Shown one piece after another: positions 42,925 through 52,713 of a stretch of 64,000 nt of DNA. Below the pieces are notes generated by a model. It did not search any database, was not told the origin of the DNA, and saw nothing but the letters and a program-made list of their open reading frames with translations. Position numbers and translations under genes: made by a program. Location: positions 2,542,001 through 2,606,000 of the forward strand of contig NZ_CP096884.1 in the NCBI RefSeq assembly GCF_023273855.1, written 5' to 3'. This DNA is from Seonamhaeicola sp. ML3 (GTDB lineage Bacteria; Bacteroidota; Bacteroidia; Flavobacteriales; Flavobacteriaceae). Within the stretch, counting starts at the first letter, position 1, and every line of letters begins with the position of its first letter.

Positions 42925-45306
42925 ATGAATATAGTAGAATTTGTAAGGTTAGCTTTAAAGCATATTCGTTTGCTGATATTGATACCAATTTTATTGGCAT
43001 CATTGGTGATTATCTTAACAGTTAATCCTTCTTTCGAGTATTCTTCGCAAACGATATTATATACTGGTTTGGCAACTGGAACATCCATAGAAATGGATAA
43101 GAGGTTTGATCACCATGCCAATAGTGCTGCTTTTGATAACTTAATTAATATCATTAAGTCTAGGGATACTCAGGAAGAGGTTGCTATTAGGTTGCTTGCT
43201 CAACATTTAATGCTTCAAGAGGCTAATTCGAAGTATATTTCTGAGGATCATTATGAAGAATTCAAGGATAAAATTCCAGAAGATTTATATGAGTATGTAG
43301 CAGTGGATAAAAATGCTGCAGATGTAACCGTTGACACAGAGAATTTATCTAACATTTTTCCAACGGAAATAGACCCTGTATTATATGAGCAAACCGTTAA
43401 AAATCTTATGGGTTTAATGCAGAGTAATACGTCTAATTTTGTGTATGAAATAATTAACTACGAAAAAGACAAACATTATTCTATAAAAGCTATATCCGGA
43501 GTCAATGCTATGAGAATAGGAGGTAGTGATTTGGTGAAATTAACTTATACAGTAAATGATCCTGGTATTTGTCAGCAAACGCTTGATATATATAATAAGG
43601 TTTGTATTAAGAACTATAAATTCATTAAACAGAATAGATCTGATGACGTTGTAAAATATTTTGAAGCTCAGTTGGCCCAGGCCAGTGACAAACTAAAAAG
43701 AGCGGAAGATAAACTTTTGGAATTTAACAAGGCTTCAAATATTATTAACTATTACGAGCAAAGTAAAAAGGTTGCCATAGTTAAAGAGGAAATGGAGCTT
43801 GATTACAACCAAAAGCAAGCTGAATTGGCTGGGTTGCAAGCGGCAACTAAACGATTAGAAAAGAAACTGGATGTTCAAGAAATAATTCAGCAGAAGAGTA
43901 ATTATGTACTCCAAAAGAAGAAAGAACTTGGAGAGCTTAATTATGAAATAGCCATGATTGAAGCTAAAATTGAGTCTACCGGAAATAACCAAAGTCAGGG
44001 GCAATTAGAATCACTAAGAAGTCAGTCTAGATCAATATCAAACGAAATTAAGAAAAGTGTTGATGAACTTTACAGTTACGAGAATACTGTAGATGGTTTA
44101 CCTGTTACAAAAGTATTGCCAGAATGGATGGATAATGTAACTGATTCTGAAAACTTAAGGGCAAAGCTTAAGATTATGGAAAATCAAAACAAAGAGTTCC
44201 AAAAACAGTATGCTACTTATGCGCCTGCTGGGGCTAATATGTTAAGGATTCAAAGAGAAATTTCAGTTTCAGAGGAGGGCTATTTGGAGATTTTACATGG
44301 GCTTAACTTAGCAAAGTTAAAATTACAGGATAACTCCTTGTCTGCTAACTTAAAAGCTATTGACCCTCCATTTTTTCCGTTGTACCCTATACCTTCAAAA
44401 CGTAAAATACTAATAATTGCCGCAGCTTTTATTGGTGGTTTATTCACCTTGGGTATTATATTGGTTATGGAGTATTTTGATGATACTTTAAAAAATTCAG
44501 ATAAGGCGGCAGAAAAAATAGGAATTCCTGCTTTGGGTATGATTCCTAAAATATTGCTTAATCCTCTTACTACTAAGATGGCTTTTGTTCAAAGTCGACT
44601 TATAGAGATTATTACGCAGAATATAATTCAGCATTTAAGTTCTGACGAAAAACGAGATAAAATCCCAAAGACCATTTTATGTTTTAGTACGCAAAAACTA
44701 GAAGGTAAAAGTGTAATAGCTGGCAATATTGCTAAAAGTTTAAAGAAGAGTGGTAAAAGTGTTTTGGTCCTAAATTATTCAGATAAAGAACCAAGAAAAG
44801 ATAAGCAGAGGAAACACTCAATATTAAATAGAATATTGGGTTATCCAGATCCAAGAATAGATATCGATAACCCGTTTTTGGCAAAGGCCTCTCAATATCT
44901 CGATGAGTCGGAATATCAAACTTATAATATCGATAAGCAATTTTATAAGGCTAAGGATTATGCTGATATTTTAAAGCAGAATAATATACAACTGGACTTT
45001 GTTCCTGAGTATGTAATTATTGAATTGCCTTCGATAATTGATAATAATCACCCAACGGAATTATTTATAGATTCAGATTTAGATGTTTTGGTTTGTAGAT
45101 CGAACAGAACCTGGTCTAAGGCAGATAAAGCGGCGCTTAATAGATTGATGCCGTTCTCTGAGTCTAAGATGAAATTTGTAATTAATGGTGTCGAACTTAA
45201 AGAAGTAGAAAGAGTATTGGGGGACCTTCCCAAGAGAAGAACAAGTTTAAGAAAAAAGATGAAATCTATATTTAAACTTGAGTTTTTCTCTAAAAATCAA
45301 ATTTAG
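42925..45306 (+). CDS. Wzz/Wzc-like polysaccharide co-polymerase with degenerate kinase domain
   Basis: A 793-residue inner-membrane protein. TM1 about 12-32, a large periplasmic region with long coiled coils (about 240-470), TM2 about 490-510 (IPSKRKILIIAAAFIGGLFTL), then a cytoplasmic BY-kinase-like domain. That domain is degenerate: the Walker A is STQKLEGKSVIAGNIA (GKS at 594-596 kept, the preceding PGE lost), Walker A' has VLNYSD in place of the Asp-rich motif, Walker B reads YVIIELPS, and there is no C-terminal Tyr cluster. It should control polymer length and export; kinase activity is doubtful. Confidence 0.85.
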   Translation: MNIVEFVRLALKHIRLLILIPILLASLVIILTVNPSFEYSSQTILYTGLATGTSIEMDKRFDHHANSAAFDNLINIIKSRDTQEEVAIRLLAQHLMLQEANSKYISEDHYEEFKDKIPEDLYEYVAVDKNAADVTVDTENLSNIFPTEIDPVLYEQTVKNLMGLMQSNTSNFVYEIINYEKDKHYSIKAISGVNAMRIGGSDLVKLTYTVNDPGICQQTLDIYNKVCIKNYKFIKQNRSDDVVKYFEAQLAQASDKLKRAEDKLLEFNKASNIINYYEQSKKVAIVKEEMELDYNQKQAELAGLQAATKRLEKKLDVQEIIQQKSNYVLQKKKELGELNYEIAMIEAKIESTGNNQSQGQLESLRSQSRSISNEIKKSVDELYSYENTVDGLPVTKVLPEWMDNVTDSENLRAKLKIMENQNKEFQKQYATYAPAGANMLRIQREISVSEEGYLEILHGLNLAKLKLQDNSLSANLKAIDPPFFPLYPIPSKRKILIIAAAFIGGLFTLGIILVMEYFDDTLKNSDKAAEKIGIPALGMIPKILLNPLTTKMAFVQSRLIEIITQNIIQHLSSDEKRDKIPKTILCFSTQKLEGKSVIAGNIAKSLKKSGKSVLVLNYSDKEPRKDKQRKHSILNRILGYPDPRIDIDNPFLAKASQYLDESEYQTYNIDKQFYKAKDYADILKQNNIQLDFVPEYVIIELPSIIDNNHPTELFIDSDLDVLVCRSNRTWSKADKAALNRLMPFSESKMKFVINGVELKEVERVLGDLPKRRTSLRKKMKSIFKLEFFSKNQI

Positions 45307-45319
45307 TTGAACTTAAGAC

Positions 45320-46699
45320 ATGAATAAGCTAAAAAAAATTGTTCGAGAAGATAATTTCCTGTCCTTGGCGGGAAATGTCGTAATTGCAATTTTAGGTGTA
45401 GCTGGATTTGGGTTATTGGCACGAAGTCTTTCTCTGGAAGTGTTTGGAGAATGGGTTCTGTTTATAACTGGAGGGTCTTTTGTAGAAATGTTCCGCTTTG
45501 GAATAACCAACACGGGACTTATAAGATATCTTTCTGGAGCTGATGATTCTTCTAGATATCAACTCATTGGATCTAATGCCTTAATTGGGCTTGGAGCAAC
45601 TGTATTGGTAGCATTCATTTTGATAGTTTGTAATCTGTTTTTTGGCGAAGCCATATCTAATTCAGGTTACGGCTTGTTTTTTAAGTGGTACCCGTTATTA
45701 GCTTTTCTTAATTTACCTTGGAACAATGCTCTTGTTGTATTGCAAGCAGACAGGGAGTATGGTAAAATTTTGGCGCTAAAATCAATAAACAGTGGTTTGT
45801 TTTTTTTGGTAATTGTTGCTAACTCATTTTTTATAGACATGACTTTGTCTCAGTTAGTAGTTGCTTTGTTGATAATAAATGCTGTTACATCATTAACTAG
45901 TCTTTTGTTAGGCTGGGATGGCGTAAATCATATTACAAAAGCATGTAAATCGACTAACAGAACTTTACTCAACTTTGGTAAGTTTACAACATTTACGCTA
46001 ATAGGAACCAATTTGCTTAGAAGTGCAGATGCTTTGATTATTAGCTTAAGTCCACTGGGAGCATCGGCTGTTGCACTTTATAGTATTCCGTTAAAACTTA
46101 CAGAATTACAACAGATTCCGTTACGAAGTTTTGTAGCAACAGCATTTCCAAAAATGTCTAAAGCAAGTGTGCAGGGCCGAGTAAATGAAGTTAAAGATTT
46201 ATTCTATGCCTACTCTGGTGCATTAACATATCTGTTTGTGGCCATGAGTTTGTGTACATTCATTTTTGCAGATTTATTAGTGCTTATTCTATCGGGGGAG
46301 CAATATCTGGTGGTGGATCCAGAGACTGGTTTCAATGTTGTCGATATAGTTAGGGTATTTTCCATTTATGGTTTATTGTTGCCTATTGATAGGATGACAG
46401 GAATTGGCTTAGATAGTATAAACAAACCCAATATTAATGCTGTTAAAGTTTTTGTAATGGTTTTAGCTAATGTTATTGGAGACGTTGTAGCCATTTTTAT
46501 GTTCGAATCTTTGATTCTAGTAGCTGTTGCCTCAATACTTTTCACACTAGTTGGTATTTGGTTAGGAATGTATTTCTTGAACAAAGAACTTACATTATCC
46601 TACAAACAAATTTTCATAAGTGGCATAGAGTTTTACAAGGATATTTTTAGAAAAGCAATGGGTAACCGTTCTACCGAAGTTAATCAAATAAACAATTAA
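45320..46699 (+). CDS. Wzx-type oligosaccharide flippase
   Basis: A 459-residue polytopic membrane protein with about 12-14 predicted helices, typical of the MATE-like polysaccharide transporter family (N-terminal NVVIAILGVAGFGLLARSLS, LEVFGEWVLFITGGSF, central LIGTNLLRSADALIISL). It should move lipid-linked repeat units across the inner membrane. It lies 13 bp after the Wzz-like gene and directly abuts the polymerase gene. Confidence 0.88.
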   Translation: MNKLKKIVREDNFLSLAGNVVIAILGVAGFGLLARSLSLEVFGEWVLFITGGSFVEMFRFGITNTGLIRYLSGADDSSRYQLIGSNALIGLGATVLVAFILIVCNLFFGEAISNSGYGLFFKWYPLLAFLNLPWNNALVVLQADREYGKILALKSINSGLFFLVIVANSFFIDMTLSQLVVALLIINAVTSLTSLLLGWDGVNHITKACKSTNRTLLNFGKFTTFTLIGTNLLRSADALIISLSPLGASAVALYSIPLKLTELQQIPLRSFVATAFPKMSKASVQGRVNEVKDLFYAYSGALTYLFVAMSLCTFIFADLLVLILSGEQYLVVDPETGFNVVDIVRVFSIYGLLLPIDRMTGIGLDSINKPNINAVKVFVMVLANVIGDVVAIFMFESLILVAVASILFTLVGIWLGMYFLNKELTLSYKQIFISGIEFYKDIFRKAMGNRSTEVNQINN

Positions 46700-48196
46700 G
46701 TGATAACCAGTAAAAGACATATAAATCCATTTGATGAGCAACCTGGTTCATCTAATTTGGCCAAACCCAAATGGCTTTTAATGTTTTTTGGAGGTGTTGG
46801 TCTTATTGCTCTTTTGCTAGGTAAACTCGAGATTGCAGGGGCGGGAATGGTCCTGGCTATAATCTTTGGTACTTCATTTTTAAATATTTTATTCAAAAAA
46901 CCTGTTATAGGTTTTTATACTGCCATTGGTCTTAATTTTGTACTACTTGGGTCGTTACGTTACATCAAAACAGAATTACCGATTGGCTTCTGTATAGATG
47001 GTATTATGATACTTACCTTTCTTGCTTTAATCTTTAAAAATTTTAGAGAGAGAGTCGATTGGTCACCTGCCTACAAGACAGTAACTGTTTTAGCAATAAT
47101 ATGGTTGGCTTATTTTATTTTCCAAATAGTTAACCCCGAAGCGGTTATGATTGAACCTTGGATAGCCGGTAGAGGTATAGGGTTTTATTTCCTCTTTTTT
47201 GTAATTCTAACATTTATGCTTATTAATACTAATAAGCGGTTAGATACTTTTTTATACGTATGGGGAGTTTTTTCTATACTAGGTACTTTAAAAGGTATTA
47301 TGCAACTGGTTTTTGGTCCAGATTATGCAGAGCAAGCTTGGTTAGATAGCGGGGCCTCTATAACACATGTGCTGTTTGGAAAACTTCGAATATTCTCTTT
47401 TTATAGTGATGCCGGACAGTTTGGGGGTAACCAAGGATACGCCGGTGTAGTCTTTATAATCTATGCAATGGCTAAGAAGGGATGGAAAAAAGTCTTTTTC
47501 TTAACTGTTGGTATTTTAGGTATTTACGGTATGTTAATATCGGGTACCAGAGGATCTATAGCAGTGCCTTTTGCGGGATTTATGACCTTCTTCGTTTTAA
47601 AGAAAAATGTTAAAGTATTATCTCTTGGGGTCTTTTTCGTAATTCTAATGTTTGTTTTTTTTAAATATACAATGATTGGAAACGGAAACGCTCAAATAAG
47701 AAGAATGCGAACCGGTTTTGATTCTAATAATCCATCGTTGCTGGTAAGAAAAGAAAACCAAAGAAAATTGAAAGTTTATCTCGCTTCAAGACCTTTTGGA
47801 GGAGGTATAGGGCACGCCGGAGATAAAGCACAGCGTTTTTTACCCCATGCTTTTTTGTCTAATGTGGCAACCGATAGCTGGTACGTAATGATATGGGCCG
47901 AGCAAGGAGTTGTTGGTTTAACACTACATCTCTTTATTTTATTTTTTGTTACTGGTATGGCATCTTTTAAAGTTATGTTTAGGGTCAGGGACCCCATAAC
48001 CAAAATAAAGATGAGTGCTTTAATAGCAGGTATGTTGGGGATAATGGCTGCGTCTTATGGAAATGGTGTTTTAGGACAACATCCTACTTCTTTGTTAATA
48101 TATGCCACTATGGCTTTGATTTCTAACCCTAAGATTTTTGAAAGATCTGAAGAGGAGCTAGAGAGGGAAGAAGCAACAATGTTGCCAACTAGTTAA
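46700..48196 (+). CDS. Wzy/O-antigen-ligase-type membrane polymerase
   Basis: A 498-residue polytopic protein with about 10-12 helices and a large extracytoplasmic loop. The C-terminal loop region (RPFGGGIGHAGDKAQRFLPH, then SNVATDSWYVMIWAEQGVVG) is the pattern of the O-antigen ligase/polymerase (Wzy_C) family. It starts with GTG immediately after the flippase stop. It probably polymerises the repeat unit in the periplasm. Confidence 0.85.
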   Translation: MITSKRHINPFDEQPGSSNLAKPKWLLMFFGGVGLIALLLGKLEIAGAGMVLAIIFGTSFLNILFKKPVIGFYTAIGLNFVLLGSLRYIKTELPIGFCIDGIMILTFLALIFKNFRERVDWSPAYKTVTVLAIIWLAYFIFQIVNPEAVMIEPWIAGRGIGFYFLFFVILTFMLINTNKRLDTFLYVWGVFSILGTLKGIMQLVFGPDYAEQAWLDSGASITHVLFGKLRIFSFYSDAGQFGGNQGYAGVVFIIYAMAKKGWKKVFFLTVGILGIYGMLISGTRGSIAVPFAGFMTFFVLKKNVKVLSLGVFFVILMFVFFKYTMIGNGNAQIRRMRTGFDSNNPSLLVRKENQRKLKVYLASRPFGGGIGHAGDKAQRFLPHAFLSNVATDSWYVMIWAEQGVVGLTLHLFILFFVTGMASFKVMFRVRDPITKIKMSALIAGMLGIMAASYGNGVLGQHPTSLLIYATMALISNPKIFERSEEELEREEATMLPTS

Positions 48197-48223
48197 TGTA
48201 ATGTGTAATAAACAAATAATGTC

Positions 48224-49417
48224 ATGGCGTTTTTAAATATAATCCAAATAATAATTTTAGTTGTTTTAGGCTTAGCGACGTCTTACATATTTGTGTTCTC
48301 ATTTGCTGGGCTTTTTTACAAGGATAAAAAATACGACACCAACTGTAAAATTAAAAAAATAGCTGTTTTAATTCCAGCCTATAAAGAGGATGCTGTAATT
48401 GTTGAGGTTGCTAAGAATGCATTGAAACAAGAATATTCAGCAGATAGTTTTGATGTTATTGTTATCGCAGATTCTTTTCAAGAGACCACGCTTCAAAGTC
48501 TGAAGCGCTTACCAATAAAACTTATAGAGGTTAGTTTTGAGAATAGTACAAAAGCAAAAGCTTTGAACAAGGCAATGTCTGTTCTGGAAAGAGATTATGA
48601 TATCGCAGTGGTGTTAGATGCCGATAATATTATGGCGGCAGACTTCCTGGAAAAAATAAATGCGGTTTTTGAAGAAGATGTCATCGCGGTTCAAGGACAT
48701 AGAACAGCCAAAAACGTTAATACCTCATGGGCAATATTAGATGCCATAAGCGAGGAGATAAACAACAATATATTTAGAAGAGGGCACCGGGTTTTAGGGC
48801 TTTCTTCTGCAATCATTGGTTCGGGCATGGCATTTAGGTATAATTATTTTAAATCTATTATGTTGAGAACAGATGCCATAGGTGGCTTCGATAAAGAGAT
48901 AGAATTAAAAATGTTGAAAGAAGGCAGAACTATTTTTTACCTCAATGATGCCTTGGTATATGACGAAAAAGTACAAAAAGCTGAAGTTTTTGGAAATCAA
49001 AGAAGACGTTGGTTGTCTGCTCAATTACATTATTTTAGAAAAGATATTTTTATAGCTCTCAAAGAGCTTCTTACCAAAGGTAATTTAGATTACTTCGATA
49101 AAGCCATTCAATTTATTCAACCGCCTAGAATTTTATTGTTAGGTGCAGTTATGTTTTTTGGTTTTGGTTTTCTGTTTTTGAATTTTACTATGGAGAATTT
49201 TGCCTTTAACTTGTACTGGGTAGTTTTAATCACAGCCTGTATTTTATCGTTTGTTTTTTCTGTTCCAAAGTATTTTTATAATACCAAGACTTTAAAAGCT
49301 TTAATAAGTTTACCTAAAGGAATGATGCTCATGCTCTTATCTTTATTAAAAATAAAAGGGGCAAATAAAACTTACATACACACTCAACACACGACAACAA
49401 ACATTAAAACCGATTAA
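48224..49417 (+). CDS. Membrane-associated GT2 family glycosyltransferase (paralogue A)
   Basis: A 397-residue protein: N-terminal membrane segment, GT-A domain with IAVLIPAYKEDAVI, VVLDADNIM (DxD-like), QGHRTAKN, and QRRRWLSAQLHYF (Q/RxxRW motif), then two or three C-terminal helices. The C-terminus KIKGANKTYIHTQH is nearly repeated in the gene at 50700, which is a paralogue. The QxxRW motif suggests a processive or lipid-linked acceptor enzyme. Confidence 0.9.
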   Translation: MAFLNIIQIIILVVLGLATSYIFVFSFAGLFYKDKKYDTNCKIKKIAVLIPAYKEDAVIVEVAKNALKQEYSADSFDVIVIADSFQETTLQSLKRLPIKLIEVSFENSTKAKALNKAMSVLERDYDIAVVLDADNIMAADFLEKINAVFEEDVIAVQGHRTAKNVNTSWAILDAISEEINNNIFRRGHRVLGLSSAIIGSGMAFRYNYFKSIMLRTDAIGGFDKEIELKMLKEGRTIFYLNDALVYDEKVQKAEVFGNQRRRWLSAQLHYFRKDIFIALKELLTKGNLDYFDKAIQFIQPPRILLLGAVMFFGFGFLFLNFTMENFAFNLYWVVLITACILSFVFSVPKYFYNTKTLKALISLPKGMMLMLLSLLKIKGANKTYIHTQHTTTNIKTD

Positions 49418-49439
49418 TTTTTTTACATAAAATAAAATA

Positions 49440-49470
49440 TTATCGATTAAATGTTTTAAATTACCGATAA
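49440..49470. promoter_or_regulatory. Imperfect inverted repeat upstream of the GT4 gene
   Basis: TTATCG at 49440-49445 and CGATAA at 49465-49470 form a 31-bp imperfect palindrome; the AT-rich segment behind it (TACATATATTTATCC) includes a near -7 sequence. It may mark an internal promoter of the locus. Confidence 0.3.
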
Positions 49471-49499
49471 AATACATATATTTATCCAAAATTCAGGGA

Positions 49500-50657
49500 A
49501 TGAATATAGGTATTGAAGGGCAAAGGCTCTTCCGTAAAAATAAACATGGTATGGATATGGTTGCTTTAGAACTAATAAAAAGCCTTCAGGTTCTCGATAA
49601 AGAGAATCAGTACTATGTATTCGTAAAGCCTGATGAAGATAGTTCGGTGTTGAAAGAAACTTCAAACTTTAAGATTGTAAAGATAGATTCTGGACCTTAT
49701 CCAGTATGGGAGCAGTATGCCTTGACGAGAGCGGCCAAGAAGTATAACTGCGATATTTTGCATTGTACAAGTAATACAGCACCATTATTTGGAAGTACAC
49801 CCTTAATAACAACAGTACATGATATTATCTATTTAGAAAGAAAGTCGTTAAAGATTTTAACGAGTAATGCAACCCGTTATCAAAAAATGGGGAATATGTA
49901 CAGAAAGTTAGTGGTGCCCTACGCCGTTAAAAAAAGCAAAAGAGTTATTACTGTATCGGATTTTGAGATAAAACAGATTTCTTATTTTTTCGGGTTTAGT
50001 GGTAATAATAAATTACGTTCCATATACAACGGTGTGAGTGAACATTTCAGGGTTTTAAAGGATGAAACGGAGCTTCTTGAAATTAAGGAGAAGTACGGTT
50101 TACCAGATAAGTATATTTTCTTTTTAGGCAATACTGTTCCTAAGAAAAATACTAAAGGTACACTAAAGGCATTTTCGAGATTTATCGCTCAAACTAATTC
50201 AGATTACAAATTGGTGATTTCAGATTTCTCATACGATCATTTGGAAAAGCTATTGGTAGCCATTGGTAATCAGGAATTAATAAATCATATTGTATTGACA
50301 GGGTATGTGGTAAATACAGATTTACCAGCAATTTACTCTCAAAGCAGTTTGTTTTTATATACATCACTAAGAGAGAGTTTTGGTTTGCCTATGCTCGAGG
50401 CTATGGCTTGCGGAACACCAGTAATATCCTCCAATACGTCCTCAATACCAGAAGTAGCTGGAGATGCAGCACATTTGGTAAACCCGTTTGAACCCCAAGA
50501 AATTGCAGACGGAATTGTAAAAGTTCTTAACGACGAGAAATACAGAAAAAAATTAGTAAGTAGTGGTCTTGAAAGAAGCAAGGTGTTTTCTTGGAAAAAC
50601 ATGGCCAATCAAGTCCTAGATTTATATAAAGAAACTTATGAAGAAATAAACGCCTAA
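49500..50657 (+). CDS. GT4 family glycosyltransferase
   Basis: A 385-residue soluble GT-B enzyme. N-terminal domain with HCTSNTAPLF and TVHDIIYLERKS; C-terminal nucleotide-sugar domain with FFLGNTVPKKNTKGTLKAFS and the E-x7-E motif ESFGLPMLEAMACGTPVISS followed by SIPEVAGDAAHLVNP. It adds a sugar to the growing repeat unit; donor not assignable. It sits between the two paralogous GT2 genes. Confidence 0.93.
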   Translation: MNIGIEGQRLFRKNKHGMDMVALELIKSLQVLDKENQYYVFVKPDEDSSVLKETSNFKIVKIDSGPYPVWEQYALTRAAKKYNCDILHCTSNTAPLFGSTPLITTVHDIIYLERKSLKILTSNATRYQKMGNMYRKLVVPYAVKKSKRVITVSDFEIKQISYFFGFSGNNKLRSIYNGVSEHFRVLKDETELLEIKEKYGLPDKYIFFLGNTVPKKNTKGTLKAFSRFIAQTNSDYKLVISDFSYDHLEKLLVAIGNQELINHIVLTGYVVNTDLPAIYSQSSLFLYTSLRESFGLPMLEAMACGTPVISSNTSSIPEVAGDAAHLVNPFEPQEIADGIVKVLNDEKYRKKLVSSGLERSKVFSWKNMANQVLDLYKETYEEINA

Positions 50658-50699
50658 CGTTATAATTTATTTTTAGACGTCATAGTGCCCCTAATCTAA

Positions 50700-51902
50700 A
50701 TGACTATGGAATATATATACCTTTTTTATCAAGTAACGCAATTTGCCTTATTAATCTGGTTGGGCTTTTGCGTATTATACTTATTTGTCCTGGCAGTTGC
50801 TGGATTGTTTTTTAGACAAAAAAATAATATTAAAAATAGTAGGTCTTTACCTAAAGTAGCACTGCTTATTCCTGCATATAAAGAAAATGAAGTTATTCTT
50901 CATACCGCAAAAGAGGCGTTAAAACAAGATTATCACAAATTTGATGTAGTTGTAATAGCTGACTCTATTAATGATGAGGTCATATTCGCATTAAAGTCAT
51001 TAGATATTACTGTTGTTGAAGTGTCGTTTGAAAAAAGTACAAAGGCAAAAGCTCTAAATTTTGCCATGGATAAATTGGGTGTCAACTACGACTTAGCTGT
51101 TGTGCTTGATGCCGATAATGTTATGCAAGAAGGCGCTTTAAATGCCATAGCAAATAAATATGCCGATGGATATAATGCTATTCAGGCACACAGAACTGCA
51201 AAGAACCAGGAAACAGGCTTTTCAATGCTCGATGCTATTAGTGAAGAAATGAACAATCATCTTTTTTGTAAAGGTACTCAAGCTGTTGGTTTAACATCGA
51301 GATTGATTGGTTCGGGTATGGCCTTTGATTATAAAATGTTCAAAAGATTAATGAAAGATGTTGATGCGGTTGGTGGATTTGATAAGGTGCTTGAATTAGA
51401 ATTAGTAGATTCCGGTAACTCAATACATTATTTAGAATCAGCACACGTTTATGATGAAAAAGTAAGCCAATCTGCTGTTTTTTCAAAGCAAAGAACACGA
51501 TGGGTATCTGCACAGTTCTATTACCTTAAGAAATATTTTTGGGGTTCAATAGGAAAACTGTTGTCTGGAAAAGTCGATTATTTCTTAAAGTCAGTTCAAC
51601 TGTTTTTACCTCCAAGAATGTTGTTTCCAGTAATGTTATTTGTGCTTTTCGCATTTGCATTAATTATTCAAGATACAATGTTCTCATTTATATGGGGCAT
51701 CTCTCTTGGTCTGATTATATTTTCATATAGTATTGCTATTCCAAAAAAATTATGGACCAAAGAACTGCTTATGGCCATAATCTCTCTCCCAAAAGCAGTA
51801 GGTGTTATGTTGTTGGCTATGTTCAAATTGAAAGGCGCTAATGATAAATTTATTCATACACCGCACACAATGAAAGAAACCCCAATAAACCATAATAATT
51901 AA
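50700..51902 (+). CDS. Membrane-associated GT2 family glycosyltransferase (paralogue B)
   Basis: A 400-residue protein with the same architecture as the gene at 48224: VALLIPAYKENEV, VVLDADNVM, QAHRTAKNQ, KQRTRWVSAQFYYL and C-terminal KLKGANDKFIHTPHTM. The two probably arose by local duplication with the GT4 gene left between them. They may use different acceptors in successive steps. Confidence 0.9.
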   Translation: MTMEYIYLFYQVTQFALLIWLGFCVLYLFVLAVAGLFFRQKNNIKNSRSLPKVALLIPAYKENEVILHTAKEALKQDYHKFDVVVIADSINDEVIFALKSLDITVVEVSFEKSTKAKALNFAMDKLGVNYDLAVVLDADNVMQEGALNAIANKYADGYNAIQAHRTAKNQETGFSMLDAISEEMNNHLFCKGTQAVGLTSRLIGSGMAFDYKMFKRLMKDVDAVGGFDKVLELELVDSGNSIHYLESAHVYDEKVSQSAVFSKQRTRWVSAQFYYLKKYFWGSIGKLLSGKVDYFLKSVQLFLPPRMLFPVMLFVLFAFALIIQDTMFSFIWGISLGLIIFSYSIAIPKKLWTKELLMAIISLPKAVGVMLLAMFKLKGANDKFIHTPHTMKETPINHNN

Positions 51903-51919
51903 TTTAAATTTTTAAAACT

Positions 51920-52678
51920 ATGGAATTTAGTAATAAAACGAACTACACTAGAGTAGAAGATTTGAAAAGACTAAAGTTTATTCAATCAGCCATTTTATCA
52001 TTAAACAATCCAAACGCAAAAGTACTAGACGTTGGTTGTGGTAATGGAAACAATAGTAGGCAATTGGCCTCTTTAGGTTTTGATGTTTTGGGAATAGATA
52101 TTTCTGATAAGACTATCGAAACTGCTAGGTCTTTAAATACTTATGATAATCTAAGATTTGAAAATGTTTCTGCTGAAGATTTAGATATCAATGACAAGTT
52201 TGATGCTATTATTTGCTGCGAAGTTGTTGAGCATTTACATGAACCTACTCCTGTTATAAAATCTTTAAAGAATTTATTAAAACCTGATGGTATATTAATA
52301 GTTACGGTTCCAAATGGTTATGGACCAAGAGAAGTCATTATGACTAAACCTATGCAGGCATTAATGAAAAATAAATTTACTTGGAATGCAGTTGTTGGTT
52401 TAAAAAAACTGTTTGGTTATACAGGAACTACCATACAATCTGAAGCTGAGGATTTAATGCATATTCAATTCTTTACAAAAAAGAGCCTTAGAAGATTATT
52501 AGAAAAGGAAGACTTAAAATTAGTGAAATTTCAAGGTACTAATTTTGTGGAAGCTGTATTCCCTTACTCTTTGGTAGCTAATAGAGTAAAGCCGTTACAG
52601 AAATTAGATAATTGGATGGCAGATCAATTGCCAGATTCTTTTTCTAGCGGATTTATGTCTTCTTGGAAATTTCAATAA
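51920..52678 (+). CDS. SAM-dependent methyltransferase
   Basis: A 252-residue class I methyltransferase. SAM loop VLDVGCGNGNNSRQLASLG (about 36-54), acidic residue in VLGIDIS, and ICCEVVEHLHEP. It lies among the glycosyltransferases, so it probably O-methylates a sugar of the polymer, though the substrate is not shown by sequence. Confidence 0.88.
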   Translation: MEFSNKTNYTRVEDLKRLKFIQSAILSLNNPNAKVLDVGCGNGNNSRQLASLGFDVLGIDISDKTIETARSLNTYDNLRFENVSAEDLDINDKFDAIICCEVVEHLHEPTPVIKSLKNLLKPDGILIVTVPNGYGPREVIMTKPMQALMKNKFTWNAVVGLKKLFGYTGTTIQSEAEDLMHIQFFTKKSLRRLLEKEDLKLVKFQGTNFVEAVFPYSLVANRVKPLQKLDNWMADQLPDSFSSGFMSSWKFQ

Positions 52679-52713
52679 AAACTACATTTAACCCAAATCT
52701 AAAAATCAAGAAC

